DNA of 64,000 nt. Source: Hydrogenophaga sp. (GTDB taxonomy: Bacteria; Pseudomonadota; Gammaproteobacteria; Burkholderiales; Burkholderiaceae_C). Where the stretch lies: assembly GCF_030656115.1 (NCBI RefSeq), contig NZ_JAUSOO010000080.1, positions 62,001 through 126,000 on the forward strand, given 5' to 3'. The notes under the pieces are model-generated. The model ran no database searches and was not told the DNA's origin. It saw only the letters and a program-made list of their open reading frames with translations. Below are positions 12,380 to 21,994 of the stretch, one piece after another. Position 1 is the stretch's first letter. The number at the start of each line of letters is the position of its first letter. The position numbers and the translations under genes were made by a program.

Positions 12380-14745
12380 TCGCGTACCTTCAAAACAGAA
12401 ACCAGATCCAGCCGGTCGATCTGCCGGCGCACCAGCAAGGCGCTGGCCACCCCGGCGGCCAGCACGATGAGCGCGGCGGAAGCGTAGGTGGACGGTTCGA
12501 TGACCACCGGAAAATCGATCGCGTCGCTGGCCATGAGCTGCATCATGAGCGAGGCCAGGCCCCAACCGGCCAGCGCGCCCAGCGGCAGGGCAATGAGCAG
12601 CTCGGCGGCCAGCTCGGCCAGCAGCAGCACCGAGACCTCGGCCCGCGTCATGCCCAGCACGCGCAGGCTGGCCAGTTCCCAGGCGCGTTCGGAGAGCGAG
12701 ATGCGTGCCGCGTTGTAGATGATGCCCACCGCCATGGCCACGGCGAACAGCGTGAGGATGCCGCTGAAGACGCCCATGTTGCGTTCGGTGCGCTGGTTGA
12801 ACTCGGTCATGGAGCTGGCTTTGTCGAACACCGAGTTGATGCCCGGCGCGGCCTTCACAGCCGCCCAGAAGGCGGGCATGGCGGCCGGGTCCACCTGCAG
12901 CGCCGCGTCGGCCACGCCGTCGCCGTCACCGGCCAGGCGGTTGAGGGTGTCCAGGTTCATGTAAAGCAGCTGGCCGAACATGGTGCGGGCGATGTCGACC
13001 ACCTCCACCTCCACGCTGCGCCGATTCCACAAGCGGAACTGCAGCGTGATGCGGTCGCCCACCCGGGCGCCCATCTCACGCGCCAGCAGGCCCGAGAGCA
13101 CCACGCCGTGCGCGGGCAGGGCCAGCGCGCCACGGTCTTCGTCCACCAGGCGCATCAGTTTCGCGTCGCCGCGCAGCGCCATCACCGCCGTGTCTTTGGT
13201 TTGCCCGCGCAGCGTCACTTTGACGGGTTCGGTGCGGTAGACCTCGGCGTCGAGCACACCGGGCAGACGCTGCAGCTCGCGCACCACGGTCACGGGCACC
13301 GGGCGGTGGAAGTTGACCAGCACGTCGCCCTGCTGCACCTGGCGGAACTGCACGTCCACGATGTGGGCGATGGCGTCGAGCCAGAAGGCGCCCGAGATTT
13401 GCAGCGCCACGGCCAGCGCGATGCCGGTGACGGTGAAGGCCGCGCGCAGCGGGCGCCGTTCCAGGTTGCGCACCACCATGCGCGCGCTGGTGGACAGGAA
13501 GCGACCCAGGCCCAGGCGTTCGATCAGCGTGGCGGTGTAGACCGGCGGCACGGGCGGCTGCATGGCCTGCGCCGGGCGCAGCCGGACCACGGCATGGATG
13601 GCGGTCCAGGTGCCGGCGGCGGCGGCCAGCGCGGCGATGGTGGCGGAGAGTAAAACCAGCGTGGTGTCGGTGGCGTAGGCCAGGCGGTTGAAGCGAAACA
13701 CTTCGTCGTACAGGCCGAGCATGCCCCGGCCAATGAGCTGGCTCAGGCCAAGGCCCACCGCCACGCCCAGCCCGGCAATCACCAGTGCTAGCTGGATGTA
13801 GTGCCAGGCGATGGCGCCGTCGGTGTAGCCCAGGGCCTTGAGCGCGGCGATCTGGCTGCGCTGCGTGGCCACCTGGCGGCTGAGCACCACGTTGAGGATG
13901 AACATGGCCACGGCCAGGAAGATGGCGGGCAGCACCGTGCCCATGACCTTGAGCTGCGCCAGTTCGTCGCTGACGATCTTGGTGGACAGATGCCGGTCGC
14001 GCCCCACGGCGCCGATGCTGCCGTAGGGTTCGAGCAGGTGGTCCAGCTGCGCGAGCACGGCGCGCTCGGGCACGCCGGCTTCCAACCGCAACGCGGCCTG
14101 GTTGAACGCGCCCTGCATGTCGAACAGCTCGGTCATGCGGGCGCCGTCGATCCACCAGATGCCGAAGCCGGTGTCGTCGGGCGCGCCGCCCTGCGAGGCG
14201 AACACGTATTCGGGCGAGGCGGCCGTGCCCACCAGGTGGATACGCTCGCGCCGGCCATTGAGGATGGCGTGCACCACGTCGCCGGGTTTGAGTTGGCGGG
14301 CGGCGGCAAAGCGGTCGCTCACCAGGGCTTCGAGCGCCGCGCCGCGCTCGGGCCAGCGGCCCTGCTTGAGGCTGAGCGCGTTCAGGCCCTGGCGCCCGGC
14401 CTGCGCGGCCGACAGGTCCAGCCCGATGAAGCGGCCGGTGACCGGCTGCACCACCCCGGTCAAGTCCACCTGGGCATCGAACACCACGTCAAGCTTCACC
14501 TCGGCCACGCCGGGGATGGCTTCGATGCGCTGCCTCAACGACACCGGCGCACGCCGCACGCCAGCGAACAGGTCGGCCAGGCGGTTGTCGGCGTAGAAGG
14601 CGTCGCGCGAGGTCTTGAGCGAGTCGTGCACCGCGAACATGCCCACGAAACCGGCCACGCCGATGGCCACCACCACCGCGATGGTGAGCACCTGGGCGCG
14701 CAGCCGGGTCAGGTCGCGCCAGAGTTTGGTGTGGAGCGTGCTCAC
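12376..14745 (-). CDS. ABC transporter permease, FtsX/MacB-like (two FtsX domains)
   Basis: A 789-aa membrane protein with an N-terminal transmembrane helix ([19 protein letters not shown]), a large periplasmic MacB-PCD-like domain, and an FtsX block of three helices near residues 265-370. A second periplasmic domain and a C-terminal FtsX block ([20 protein letters not shown] onward) follow. This two-repeat layout is typical of LolC/MacB-like exporters of the larger kind found next to a separate ATPase. It overlaps the adaptor gene by four bases and lies 85 bases after the ATPase gene, so the three form one operon. The exported substrate is unknown; lipids, peptides or drugs are possible. Confidence 0.9.
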   Translation of the reverse strand: MSTLHTKLWRDLTRLRAQVLTIAVVVAIGVAGFVGMFAVHDSLKTSRDAFYADNRLADLFAGVRRAPVSLRQRIEAIPGVAEVKLDVVFDAQVDLTGVVQPVTGRFIGLDLSAAQAGRQGLNALSLKQGRWPERGAALEALVSDRFAAARQLKPGDVVHAILNGRRERIHLVGTAASPEYVFASQGGAPDDTGFGIWWIDGARMTELFDMQGAFNQAALRLEAGVPERAVLAQLDHLLEPYGSIGAVGRDRHLSTKIVSDELAQLKVMGTVLPAIFLAVAMFILNVVLSRQVATQRSQIAALKALGYTDGAIAWHYIQLALVIAGLGVAVGLGLSQLIGRGMLGLYDEVFRFNRLAYATDTTLVLLSATIAALAAAAGTWTAIHAVVRLRPAQAMQPPVPPVYTATLIERLGLGRFLSTSARMVVRNLERRPLRAAFTVTGIALAVALQISGAFWLDAIAHIVDVQFRQVQQGDVLVNFHRPVPVTVVRELQRLPGVLDAEVYRTEPVKVTLRGQTKDTAVMALRGDAKLMRLVDEDRGALALPAHGVVLSGLLAREMGARVGDRITLQFRLWNRRSVEVEVVDIARTMFGQLLYMNLDTLNRLAGDGDGVADAALQVDPAAMPAFWAAVKAAPGINSVFDKASSMTEFNQRTERNMGVFSGILTLFAVAMAVGIIYNAARISLSERAWELASLRVLGMTRAEVSVLLLAELAAELLIALPLGALAGWGLASLMMQLMASDAIDFPVVIEPSTYASAALIVLAAGVASALLVRRQIDRLDLVSVLKVRE

Positions 14746-14830
14746 TGGAGCACCCTTCGGCCTGCGGCCTGTCCCGCCAGGCGGGAGCGAGCTTGCTTGG
14801 GGCGGCCCGGCGCTGCGCTCATTTTGCGTT

Positions 14831-15568
<738 letters not shown>

Positions 15569-15774
15569 GTGCCTATGGTGACGCAAAAGCGCGACAGCGC
15601 CATGACGTGTGTCAATCCCCTCGCTGCTGCCGCGACGTATCGCGTCAAACCATCGAGCCCATTGGCTGTTGCAGCCCGCAACGGGCCGTGCGGTACCGGC
15701 CACGGCGACCTGGGCACAAAGAACAACGCAGTCCAGCATGAACACCGTTTTTCTTCATCGTGTGAAAGATTGAC

Positions 15775-15806
15775 AGATTGCCTTCATGGCTCAACCCAGG
15801 CAATCT
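15775..15806. promoter_or_regulatory. 8-bp inverted repeat before the LysE-type exporter
   Basis: AGATTGCC (15775-15782) and its exact reverse complement GGCAATCT (15799-15806) are separated by 16 bases. An extra AGATTG occurs just upstream at 15767-15772. The repeat spans an in-frame ATG at 15786 and ends 6 bases before the next in-frame ATG at 15813. It could be an operator for an amino-acid-sensing regulator or a leader hairpin, and it argues for the downstream start. Confidence 0.45.
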
Positions 15807-15812
15807 TGGCGC

Positions 15813-16463
15813 ATGACGTCGCTTCCCCTCTCCATTTCGCCGGTGTTTCCGGTGTTCCTGCAGGGCCTGGTCCTGAGCCTGGGGCTGATCGTGGCCATTG
15901 GGGCACAAAACGCTTTTGTGTTGCGCCAGGGGCTGCGGCGCGAGCATGTGGGCAGCGTGGTGCTGTTCTGCGCGCTGGCCGACGCTGTGCTCATCACCGC
16001 CGGGGTGTTGGGCATGGCGCAGGCGCTGGGGCGTCACCCCGCGCTGGCACTGGCCATGGCGCTGGCCGGCGCGGCGTTCCTGGCGTGGTATGGCTGGCAG
16101 GCGCTGCTGCGCGCGCGCCGTGCGAGCCAGCTCACCGCCTCGCAAGACGGCGCAGGCCTGAGCCACGGCGCCGCACTGGCACAGGCCGCTGCCTTCACCT
16201 TGCTCAACCCCCATGTCTACCTGGACACCGTGCTGCTGGTGGGCAGCATCGGCGCCCAGCAACCCGCCGGGCTGCAAGGCTGGTTTGTGGCGGGTGCCAG
16301 CATCGCCAGCCTGGGCTGGTTCACGGCGCTGGGTTTTGGCGCGCGCTGGCTGGCGCCGCTGTTTGCCCAGCCCCGCGCCTGGCAGGTGCTGGACGGCCTG
16401 ATCGGCGCCACCATGTGGCTGCTGGCGCTGCTGCTGGTGCGCCATGCGTTCCAAAGCGTTTGA
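15813..16463 (+). CDS. LysE/ArgO-family amino-acid exporter
   Basis: A 216-aa protein (225 if translation begins at ATG 15786) with six predicted membrane helices. The family motif GAQNAFVLRQGLRREHV lies in the first loop, followed by a cytoplasmic loop and the conserved helix 4 LLNPHVYLDTVLLVGSIG with its N-P pair. The family exports basic amino acids such as arginine and lysine; here the substrate is inferred. No LysG/ArgP regulator is adjacent; the neighbouring ABC operon is divergent. I prefer ATG 15813 because the inverted repeat covers the upstream candidate. Confidence 0.88.
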   Translation: MTSLPLSISPVFPVFLQGLVLSLGLIVAIGAQNAFVLRQGLRREHVGSVVLFCALADAVLITAGVLGMAQALGRHPALALAMALAGAAFLAWYGWQALLRARRASQLTASQDGAGLSHGAALAQAAAFTLLNPHVYLDTVLLVGSIGAQQPAGLQGWFVAGASIASLGWFTALGFGARWLAPLFAQPRAWQVLDGLIGATMWLLALLLVRHAFQSV

Positions 16464-16540
16464 GGCCAACCCATGTACCTCGACGCCCCGCGCTGACGCC
16501 AACAGGGCCAGCCCTTTTCGACTTTCGAGCCTGGTCGCGA

Positions 16541-16546
16541 TATAAA
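16541..16546 (+). promoter_or_regulatory. Possible -10 element (TATAAA) before the PaiB-like gene
   Basis: TATAAA at 16541-16546, with a weak -35-like TTCGAC about 18 bases upstream (16517-16522), 37 bases before the ATG at 16583. A seven-codon open frame (MYLDAPR) whose first nine bases repeat the real start (ATGTACCTx) lies further upstream at 16472. Motif match only. Confidence 0.35.
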
Positions 16547-16582
16547 AGCAGCCTCCTGAACCCGCGCCCGCCAACACCTACC

Positions 16583-17215
16583 ATGTACCTGCCCGCCCAC
16601 TTCGAAGAACACCGCCCCGGCGAGCTGCAGCGCGTGCTGCGCGAGCACCCGCTGGGCGCGCTCATCACCCACAGCCCCCACGGGCTGGACGCCAACCACA
16701 TCCCCTTCGAGCTGGACGAGGCCACCGGCCCACACGGCACGCTGCGCGCGCACGTGGCGCGGGCCAACCCGCTGTGGCGCGAGGTACCCGCCGACGGCGC
16801 CGAGGTGCTGGTGATTTTTCAGGCCAGCGACGCCTACATTTCGCCCAACTGGTACCCCAGCAAGCCCGAACACCACCACCATGTGCCCACCTGGAACTAC
16901 CAGGTGGTGCATGCCCACGGCCGCTTGCGCGTGGTGGACGACGAGCGCTTTGTGCGTGGCCTGGTCGCCCGGCTCACACGCGAGCACGAGCTCCGCTCGC
17001 AGCAGGCCAGCCCCTGGAAGATGGGCGACTCGGCACCTGAGTTCATCACCGGCATGCTGCAGGCCATCGTCGGCATCGAGATTGAAATCACCCGTCTGGT
17101 GGGCAAGTCCAAGCTGGGTCAAAACCGCGAAGCACGCGACCGGCTGGGTGCGGCGGCGGGTGTGGAAGGTTTGGGGAACACGCCAGCGGCCATGGCCATG
17201 CGGCAAGCGAGTTGA
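16583..17215 (+). CDS. PaiB-like FMN-binding regulator / flavin reductase-like protein
   Basis: A 210-aa protein beginning MYLPAHFEEHRPGELQRVLR, the typical PaiB opening (MY-P--F). It continues with a split-barrel flavin-binding fold (AHVARANPLWRE, VIFQASDAYISPNWYPSKP, VPTWNYQVVHAHG) and ends with the K-L-G-QNR motif (KSKLGQNREARDR). In Bacillus PaiB is a repressor of sporulation and protease genes; in proteobacteria the role is unclear, and many are annotated FMN-binding negative regulators. The gene is flanked by two small-molecule exporters on the same strand. Confidence 0.92.
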   Translation: MYLPAHFEEHRPGELQRVLREHPLGALITHSPHGLDANHIPFELDEATGPHGTLRAHVARANPLWREVPADGAEVLVIFQASDAYISPNWYPSKPEHHHHVPTWNYQVVHAHGRLRVVDDERFVRGLVARLTREHELRSQQASPWKMGDSAPEFITGMLQAIVGIEIEITRLVGKSKLGQNREARDRLGAAAGVEGLGNTPAAMAMRQAS

Positions 17216-17225
17216 CGCCAAGCAC

Positions 17226-17242
17226 CCGGTAGCACCTACCGG
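17226..17242. repeat. 17-bp palindrome between paiB-like and EamA genes
   Basis: CCGGTAG-CAC-CTACCGG: perfect 7-bp arms around a 3-base centre, 10 bases after one stop codon and 36 bases before the next start. There is no T-tract, so an operator or an mRNA-stabilising stem is more likely than an intrinsic terminator. Confidence 0.55.
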
Positions 17243-17278
17243 ACAGACCGCCGCGCAAAAGCCTCGCACAATCGCTCG

Positions 17279-18169
17279 GTGAAAAACAAACACTTCGCCC
17301 AGCTCATCGGTCTGTCTGCCCTGTGGGGCGCCTCGTTTTTGTTTTTGCGCATCGCCAGCCCACTGCTGGGGCCCATGGTGCTGGCGGGTGGCCGGGTGGG
17401 CCTGGCGGCCATCACGCTGGCTGTCGTCATGCGCGCGCTGAACCACCGCTGGCCCTGGCAGCACTGGCGCGAACTGCTGTTGTTGGGCGTGCTGTCGGTC
17501 GCGGCGCCGTTTCTGCTGTTTTCATGGGCGGCGCTGCGCCTGCCGGCGGGCTACAGCGCCCTGCTCAACACCACGGCGGTGCTGTTTGGCACGCTGGCCG
17601 CCGCCTGGCTGAAAGAAGACACGCTGTCGGCGCGCAAGCTGCTGGGCTGCCTGTGCGGCTTTCTGGGGGTGGGGCTGATCGTGCGGCTGGGGCCGGTGCA
17701 GCCCGATGCCGCCACGCTGGCCGCCGCGCTCGCCTGCATCACGGCGGCGGCGTGTTACGGCTTGTCCACCCCGCTCATGAAACGCGCCACCACGCGCATG
17801 CAGCCCCTGGCCATTGCGGCCGGCATTCACGCCCTGTCGCTGGTGCTGCTGCTGCCCGGTGCGGCCTGGGCGCTGCCGCAGGCGCAGTTCACACCGGCTG
17901 CGCTGGGGGTGGTGCTGATGCTCGGTGTGGTGACCTCGGGCCTGGCTTACTGGGCCCACCTGCGCATCATTCGCCACGTGTCGCCAGTGGCGGCCATGAG
18001 CCCGGCCTTTCTCATTCCGGTGTTCGGCGTCACCTGGGGCCACATTTTTCTGGGCGAGGCCCTGTCACCGGGCATTTTTGCGGGTGGCGCCCTGGTGTTG
18101 CTGGCCACCGCGCTGGTGACGGGTTTCAACCCACTGCGGCGCACGGGGGTGGAGGATCCGATTCCTTGA
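17279..18169 (+). CDS. EamA-family exporter (second copy, unrelated subgroup)
   Basis: A 296-aa protein starting at GTG 17279 with ten predicted helices in two EamA repeats. It opens with GLSALWGASFLFLRIASPLLGP, the typical first helix of YdcZ/RarD-like DMT permeases, and has APFLLFSWAALRLPAGYSAL and a second repeat ending MSPAFLIPVFGVTWGHIFLGE. It is clearly a different subfamily from the RhtA-like protein at 8714. The substrate is unknown. It is preceded by a palindrome and converges with the J-domain gene. Confidence 0.9.
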   Translation: MKNKHFAQLIGLSALWGASFLFLRIASPLLGPMVLAGGRVGLAAITLAVVMRALNHRWPWQHWRELLLLGVLSVAAPFLLFSWAALRLPAGYSALLNTTAVLFGTLAAAWLKEDTLSARKLLGCLCGFLGVGLIVRLGPVQPDAATLAAALACITAAACYGLSTPLMKRATTRMQPLAIAAGIHALSLVLLLPGAAWALPQAQFTPAALGVVLMLGVVTSGLAYWAHLRIIRHVSPVAAMSPAFLIPVFGVTWGHIFLGEALSPGIFAGGALVLLATALVTGFNPLRRTGVEDPIP

Positions 18170-18211
18170 CGGCACAGACCGGATCCGGCACCGGGCGCTT
18201 TGGGGCTGAAT

Positions 18212-19267
18212 TTACCGTTGCGCCTTCAGCGTTTCATAGGCATCGCTCACGCGCTTGAAAGCCGTCTCAGCCAGCTGGCGCACCAGCGGCGACACATGGC
18301 CCAGGCGGTCCGGGTGGTACTGCTGCAACAGCGAGCGGCGTGCCCGCTCCACCTGCTCCCACGGGCTGTTCGGCGCCAGACCCAGCACGGCCCAGGCGTC
18401 TGCCGGCTCCGTGGCGGGTTCGTTCACCGCTTCCGTGCGGTCTTCACTGTCTTCATCTTCGCCCGTGGCGGTATCGGCCAGCGCCTGCACCAGGCACACC
18501 AGGCCTTGCCAGTGCACCGTGTATTCGGTGCGGCAGCTGGGGCAACGGATTTCGCTCGGCTCGGGCAGGTGCGGAATGCGCAGGCGCTTCTGGCAGCGAC
18601 TGCAACACAAAATGCCGGGTGCGGGTGCCGCGTCGGGCCGGGGTGTGGCCTCGGGTTCGGGCTGCGCCACGGTTTCACGCGCCACGGCAGCGCGCAACTG
18701 CTCTGTTTTTGAAAACGGCCGACTGGTCAGCTCGGTGCGCAGCAGCGCCACCACAGCGGGTGTGTCGGCGTGTTCGCGGTGCAACTCGGCCAGCTCGTCC
18801 ACGGTCAGGGCTTGCAAGGGCCGCGCCCGGTTGGGCGGCGGCAGCAACACCCAGTCGGCGGGCTCGGTGCGGACCATTTGGCGGGCGTGCAGCAGGTCTT
18901 CTGCCGTGAGTTCAGCGCACGCCAACACATCGGCCGGCGCCAGCAGGCCCGCCAAGGCCTGGATGGTGAGTGGCGGCAGATCGAGCAAGGCCGAGCAGCC
19001 TTGGATCACATCTTCGTCCAGCGACTCGATGGCGCGAAAACCGATGCGCAACTGGCTCAGGCTCCAGTAGCTCACGCCCAGGGCGGTGGCCAATTCGCTC
19101 TGCGAGAGGTCGCGCTCGGCGGCGCACTGCATCAACGCGGCCGTGAGCAGGCCGCCGGGTCGGGACGATTCGGCCATATCCAGGCGACCGCTCCAGGCTT
19201 GGGGTGCGAAGGTCACCGGTTTTTTCCGAAAGGCCGATGCGGTGTCGCGGGTGGTGGTCGATGGCAT
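18212..19267 (-). CDS. HTH / zinc-ribbon / J-domain protein
   Basis: A 351-aa protein of uncommon layout. Residues about 54-90 look like an Xre-type helix-turn-helix (DLSQSELATALGVSYWSLSQ). Residues 221-245 make a zinc ribbon (CCSRC ... RCPSC: C222, C225, C242, C245). The C-terminal 55 residues are a J domain with HPD at 318-320 (SLLQQYHPDRLGHVSP) and the closing helix AFKRVSDAYETLK. The J domain would recruit a DnaK/HscA-type Hsp70. The N-terminal half suggests DNA or partner binding. I used ATG 19267 (MPSTTTRD); the frame is open further upstream and another Met lies 30 codons in. Function unknown. Confidence 0.8.
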   Translation of the reverse strand: MPSTTTRDTASAFRKKPVTFAPQAWSGRLDMAESSRPGGLLTAALMQCAAERDLSQSELATALGVSYWSLSQLRIGFRAIESLDEDVIQGCSALLDLPPLTIQALAGLLAPADVLACAELTAEDLLHARQMVRTEPADWVLLPPPNRARPLQALTVDELAELHREHADTPAVVALLRTELTSRPFSKTEQLRAAVARETVAQPEPEATPRPDAAPAPGILCCSRCQKRLRIPHLPEPSEIRCPSCRTEYTVHWQGLVCLVQALADTATGEDEDSEDRTEAVNEPATEPADAWAVLGLAPNSPWEQVERARRSLLQQYHPDRLGHVSPLVRQLAETAFKRVSDAYETLKAQR

Positions 19268-19418
19268 GGCAAGGCGGCTCGGGTGGAACGGGTCAAAAAA
19301 ACGGTGCGGCCATGGTACCCGGGAAAACCCTTGATTGTGTGTATCTGTCGGGTGCCGATGGGGCAAAACACCTCCGAACACCCCCCTTGCAGCAGGACCA
19401 TCCTCCTATACTGGCGCA

Positions 19419-20111
19419 ATGAACGAACCGGTACAAAACCCCCAACGATCGCGCGCGAAACCCAGCCAGGCGGGGGTGCGAGAGCCCGCAGGTCGCACCA
19501 ACGACCCGGACCGCACCATGGCCAACATCATGGCGGTGGCCATGACCGAGTTCGCGGAAAAAGGGCTGGCGGGCGCGCGCATTGACGAGATTGCCGCAGC
19601 CACGCAAACCAGCAAGCGCATGATTTATTACTACTTCGGTAGCAAAGAAGGCCTGTACACGGCGGTGCTGGAGGCTTCGTACCGCGAGATGCGCACCCAT
19701 GAGTCGGCTTTGAACCTGGACCACCTGGACCCCCTGGAGGCCTTGCGCAAGCTCGTGGCCTACACCTTCGACCACCACCGCCAGAGCGAAAACTACATAC
19801 GCCTGGTGATGGGAGAAAACATCAACCGGGGCCAATACCTGGCGCAAAGTACCGCCATTCAGGCGCTCAACGTACCCGCCATTTCCGCTATCCAGACGCT
19901 GTACGACCGGGGGGTGTCCTCCGGTGTCTTCCGGCCCGGCCTCAGCGCACTCGACATCCACGCCTCCATCTCGGCCTTGACGTTTTTCAACGTCTCCAAC
20001 CGCCACACCTTCGGACTGATTTTCCGATTCGATGCCGCCAGCCCCGACTGGATCGCGCAACGCCGCCACAGCGTGATCGAGATGGTCGAGCGCTTCGTGC
20101 GGGCCTACTGA
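19419..20111 (+). CDS. TetR-family transcriptional regulator
   Basis: A 230-aa protein. The TetR DNA-binding domain runs from about residue 30 to 75: DPDRTMANIMAVAMTEFAEK, GARIDEIAAATQTSKRMIYY and the recognition-helix end YYFGSKEGLY. The C-terminal ligand domain resembles the TetR_C branch seen in regulators of aromatic or dicarboxylate uptake genes. It begins at ATG 19419. It lies upstream of, and in the same direction as, the TRAP/hydroaromatic operon, with its own promoter region between them. It is the obvious candidate to regulate that operon, with a carboxylate or hydroaromatic ligand; this is inference. Confidence 0.88.
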   Translation: MNEPVQNPQRSRAKPSQAGVREPAGRTNDPDRTMANIMAVAMTEFAEKGLAGARIDEIAAATQTSKRMIYYYFGSKEGLYTAVLEASYREMRTHESALNLDHLDPLEALRKLVAYTFDHHRQSENYIRLVMGENINRGQYLAQSTAIQALNVPAISAIQTLYDRGVSSGVFRPGLSALDIHASISALTFFNVSNRHTFGLIFRFDAASPDWIAQRRHSVIEMVERFVRAY

Positions 20112-20438
20112 GCGCGGGCGGTCCTGCCGGGATCGCTCGGGAACACCGTCGGAGGGCTTGCCGCCAGGCAAGCACAGCCCTGAGCACCCGCCGTCTGCGC
20201 CTTCCCTTGGCGCGGTCAGCGCCGCCCATTTGCGCCGTGGCCACGCTCCCAGCGGGCTTGCCAGCGCGCGCCGCCACCGGCCTGCGGCCCCGCCGGAAAA
20301 CGCGCCAAACGCCCATTCAGGGAAAACACCTATGCGCACACCGTTGACTGAATTAACTGGTTCGTACATTATTCCCGGACGGTCTGAAATGCCCAACACA
20401 AGCCCGTTTCCCCCATCCATTCCAACCAGGAGACAACC
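20112..20438. other. Intergenic region before the TRAP operon, 327 bp
   Basis: No gene is supported. The first 220 bases are GC-rich spacer; the last 100 bases are A+T-richer and contain the promoter candidate at 20344-20372. A purine-rich ribosome-binding site (AGGAG at 20429-20433) precedes the receptor ATG. Confidence 0.6.
20344..20372 (+). promoter_or_regulatory. Candidate sigma70 promoter of the TRAP/hydroaromatic operon
   Basis: TTGACT (20344-20349), 17-base spacer, CATTAT (20367-20372): five of six and four of six matches to the consensus. The spacer carries ACTG-N5-ACTG and AACTGGTTCG, possibly the site of the upstream TetR regulator. The receptor start is 66 bases downstream. Confidence 0.5.
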
Positions 20439-21431
20439 ATGAAGAACCCAATCAACCGCCGCGCGCTGCTCGGCGCCGCCACGGCTCTGTGTGCCGCAGC
20501 CCTGCCCACGCTGTCCATGGCCCAGGCCAAGATTGAGCTCATTTACTCCGACACGGTGACCGAGGCCGATCCGCGCGCCACCATCCTCAAAGACGTTTTC
20601 GGCAAAAGCCTGGGCCCGGAATTCGACTTCAAACCGTACTTTGGCGCCACGCTGTTCAAGCAGGGCACCGAACCTGTGGCCATGCAACGCGGCAACCTGC
20701 ACCTGGCCAACCTCGCGGCTTTCGACGTGCAGAAGCAGATTCCGGCCTGGAGCATCGTGACCACGGCCTACGTGTTTCGCGACCACATCCACATGAAGAA
20801 GGTGTTCGACAGCGACGTGGGCAAAGAACTCTTCGCCATGATGGAAAAACAAATGGGCATCAAGGTGCTGTCTGTGCCCTACATCGGTACCCGCCATGTG
20901 GGCCTCAAGCCGAAGAAAAAAATCAACACCCCGGCCGACCTGGCCGGTATCAAACTGCGCATGCCGCCCGGCGAAGGCTGGCAGTTTGTGGGCACGGCCA
21001 TGGGCGCCAACCCCACGCCGCTGGCCTTCACCGAGGTTTACACCGCGCTGCAGACCGGCGCCATTGACGGGCAGGACAACCCCATGGGCGCGGTCAAGAG
21101 CATGAAGTTCTACGAGGTCAGCTCGCAGATCGTCAAGACCGGCCACCTGATCGCCAACAACCTGTTCGCCATCAGCCTGGCCAAATGGAACAGCCTGGGC
21201 CCGGCCCAGCAGAAGACGGTGCAGGAAGCCGCCGACAAATTTGCCGCCGCGGTGACAGCCCAGGCCCTGAAAGACGACTCCGAACAGGAGGCCTTCATGA
21301 AACAACAGGGTTTGGACGTGTACAGCCCCGATGTGGCGGCCTTCCGCAAACACGTGCTGGACGTGTACAGCAAGAGCAAGTTCGCCGCCGACTGGCCCGC
21401 CGGCATGCTCGACCGCATCAACAAGCTGTGA
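20439..21431 (+). CDS. dctP: TRAP transporter solute-binding protein, DctP family
   Basis: A 330-aa periplasmic receptor. The N-terminus MKNPINRRALLGAATALCAA has a twin-arginine-like RR followed by a hydrophobic core; cleavage is likely after SMAQA (about residue 30). The DctP fold is recognisable from GTEPVAMQRGNLHLANL, GIKLRMPPGEGWQFVGTAMG with the ligand-carboxylate Arg (R in KLRMP), and the ALQTGAIDGQDNP motif. It captures an organic acid and hands it to DctQ/DctM encoded next. Because the following genes are hydroaromatic enzymes, quinate, shikimate or a related acid is the best guess. First gene of a six-to-seven-gene operon. Confidence 0.93.
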   Translation: MKNPINRRALLGAATALCAAALPTLSMAQAKIELIYSDTVTEADPRATILKDVFGKSLGPEFDFKPYFGATLFKQGTEPVAMQRGNLHLANLAAFDVQKQIPAWSIVTTAYVFRDHIHMKKVFDSDVGKELFAMMEKQMGIKVLSVPYIGTRHVGLKPKKKINTPADLAGIKLRMPPGEGWQFVGTAMGANPTPLAFTEVYTALQTGAIDGQDNPMGAVKSMKFYEVSSQIVKTGHLIANNLFAISLAKWNSLGPAQQKTVQEAADKFAAAVTAQALKDDSEQEAFMKQQGLDVYSPDVAAFRKHVLDVYSKSKFAADWPAGMLDRINKL

Positions 21432-21454
21432 CCTGAACGCCCCGGAACCCCACC

Positions 21455-21994
21455 ATGACCTCTTCCTCCACCAAGCGGCCCGTGCACCGGCTGCTGCGCT
21501 GGCTGCAGCTGGGCGCCAACCATGTGCTGGTGCTGATGATGGCCACCATGTTCGTGTCCTTCATCCTGCAAATTGGTTTTCGCTATGTGTCGAACAAACC
21601 GCTGGCGTGGACGGACGAGGTCTGCGTCTTGATGTGGCTCTGGGGCATTCTCTGGGGCGGTGCCTTCGTGATGCGCAACCGGGACGACATCCGCTTTGAC
21701 GTGCTCACCGGCCATGTGCCGCGCGGTGTCAAACGGGTGCTCACCGTGGTGGCCAGCCTGTCGGCCGTGGCGATCTTGCTGATCTCGCTGCCGGCGTCGT
21801 GGAGCTACATCAGCTTCATGAAGGTGGAAGACTCTGCCGCGCTGGGCATCCGCATGGACTTCTTTTTCTCGATCTACATCGCCTTCGTGCTGGCCATGGT
21901 CGTGCGCCACACCCATCTGGGCATCGAAGCCCTGCGCAACCGGTTGCTCGACGACGAAACCACCGGCACCGAGACCTCCGGAGACGCCGCATGA
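21455..21994 (+). CDS. dctQ: TRAP transporter small permease (DctQ)
   Basis: A 179-aa inner-membrane protein with four predicted helices. Family marks are FRYVSNKPLAWTDEVCVLMW at the end of helix 1 and the start of helix 2 (W-x-D-E pattern) and the GAFVMRNRDDIRFD loop. It pairs with DctM to form the membrane part of the TRAP system. It starts 23 bases after the receptor stop and overlaps DctM by four bases (ATGA), showing translational coupling. Confidence 0.93.
   Translation: MTSSSTKRPVHRLLRWLQLGANHVLVLMMATMFVSFILQIGFRYVSNKPLAWTDEVCVLMWLWGILWGGAFVMRNRDDIRFDVLTGHVPRGVKRVLTVVASLSAVAILLISLPASWSYISFMKVEDSAALGIRMDFFFSIYIAFVLAMVVRHTHLGIEALRNRLLDDETTGTETSGDAA

Noticed and set aside
12349-13653. 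434-codon open frame on the + strand
   Set aside because: Opposite the FtsX-type permease, whose domains are clear; His/Gln-rich shadow.
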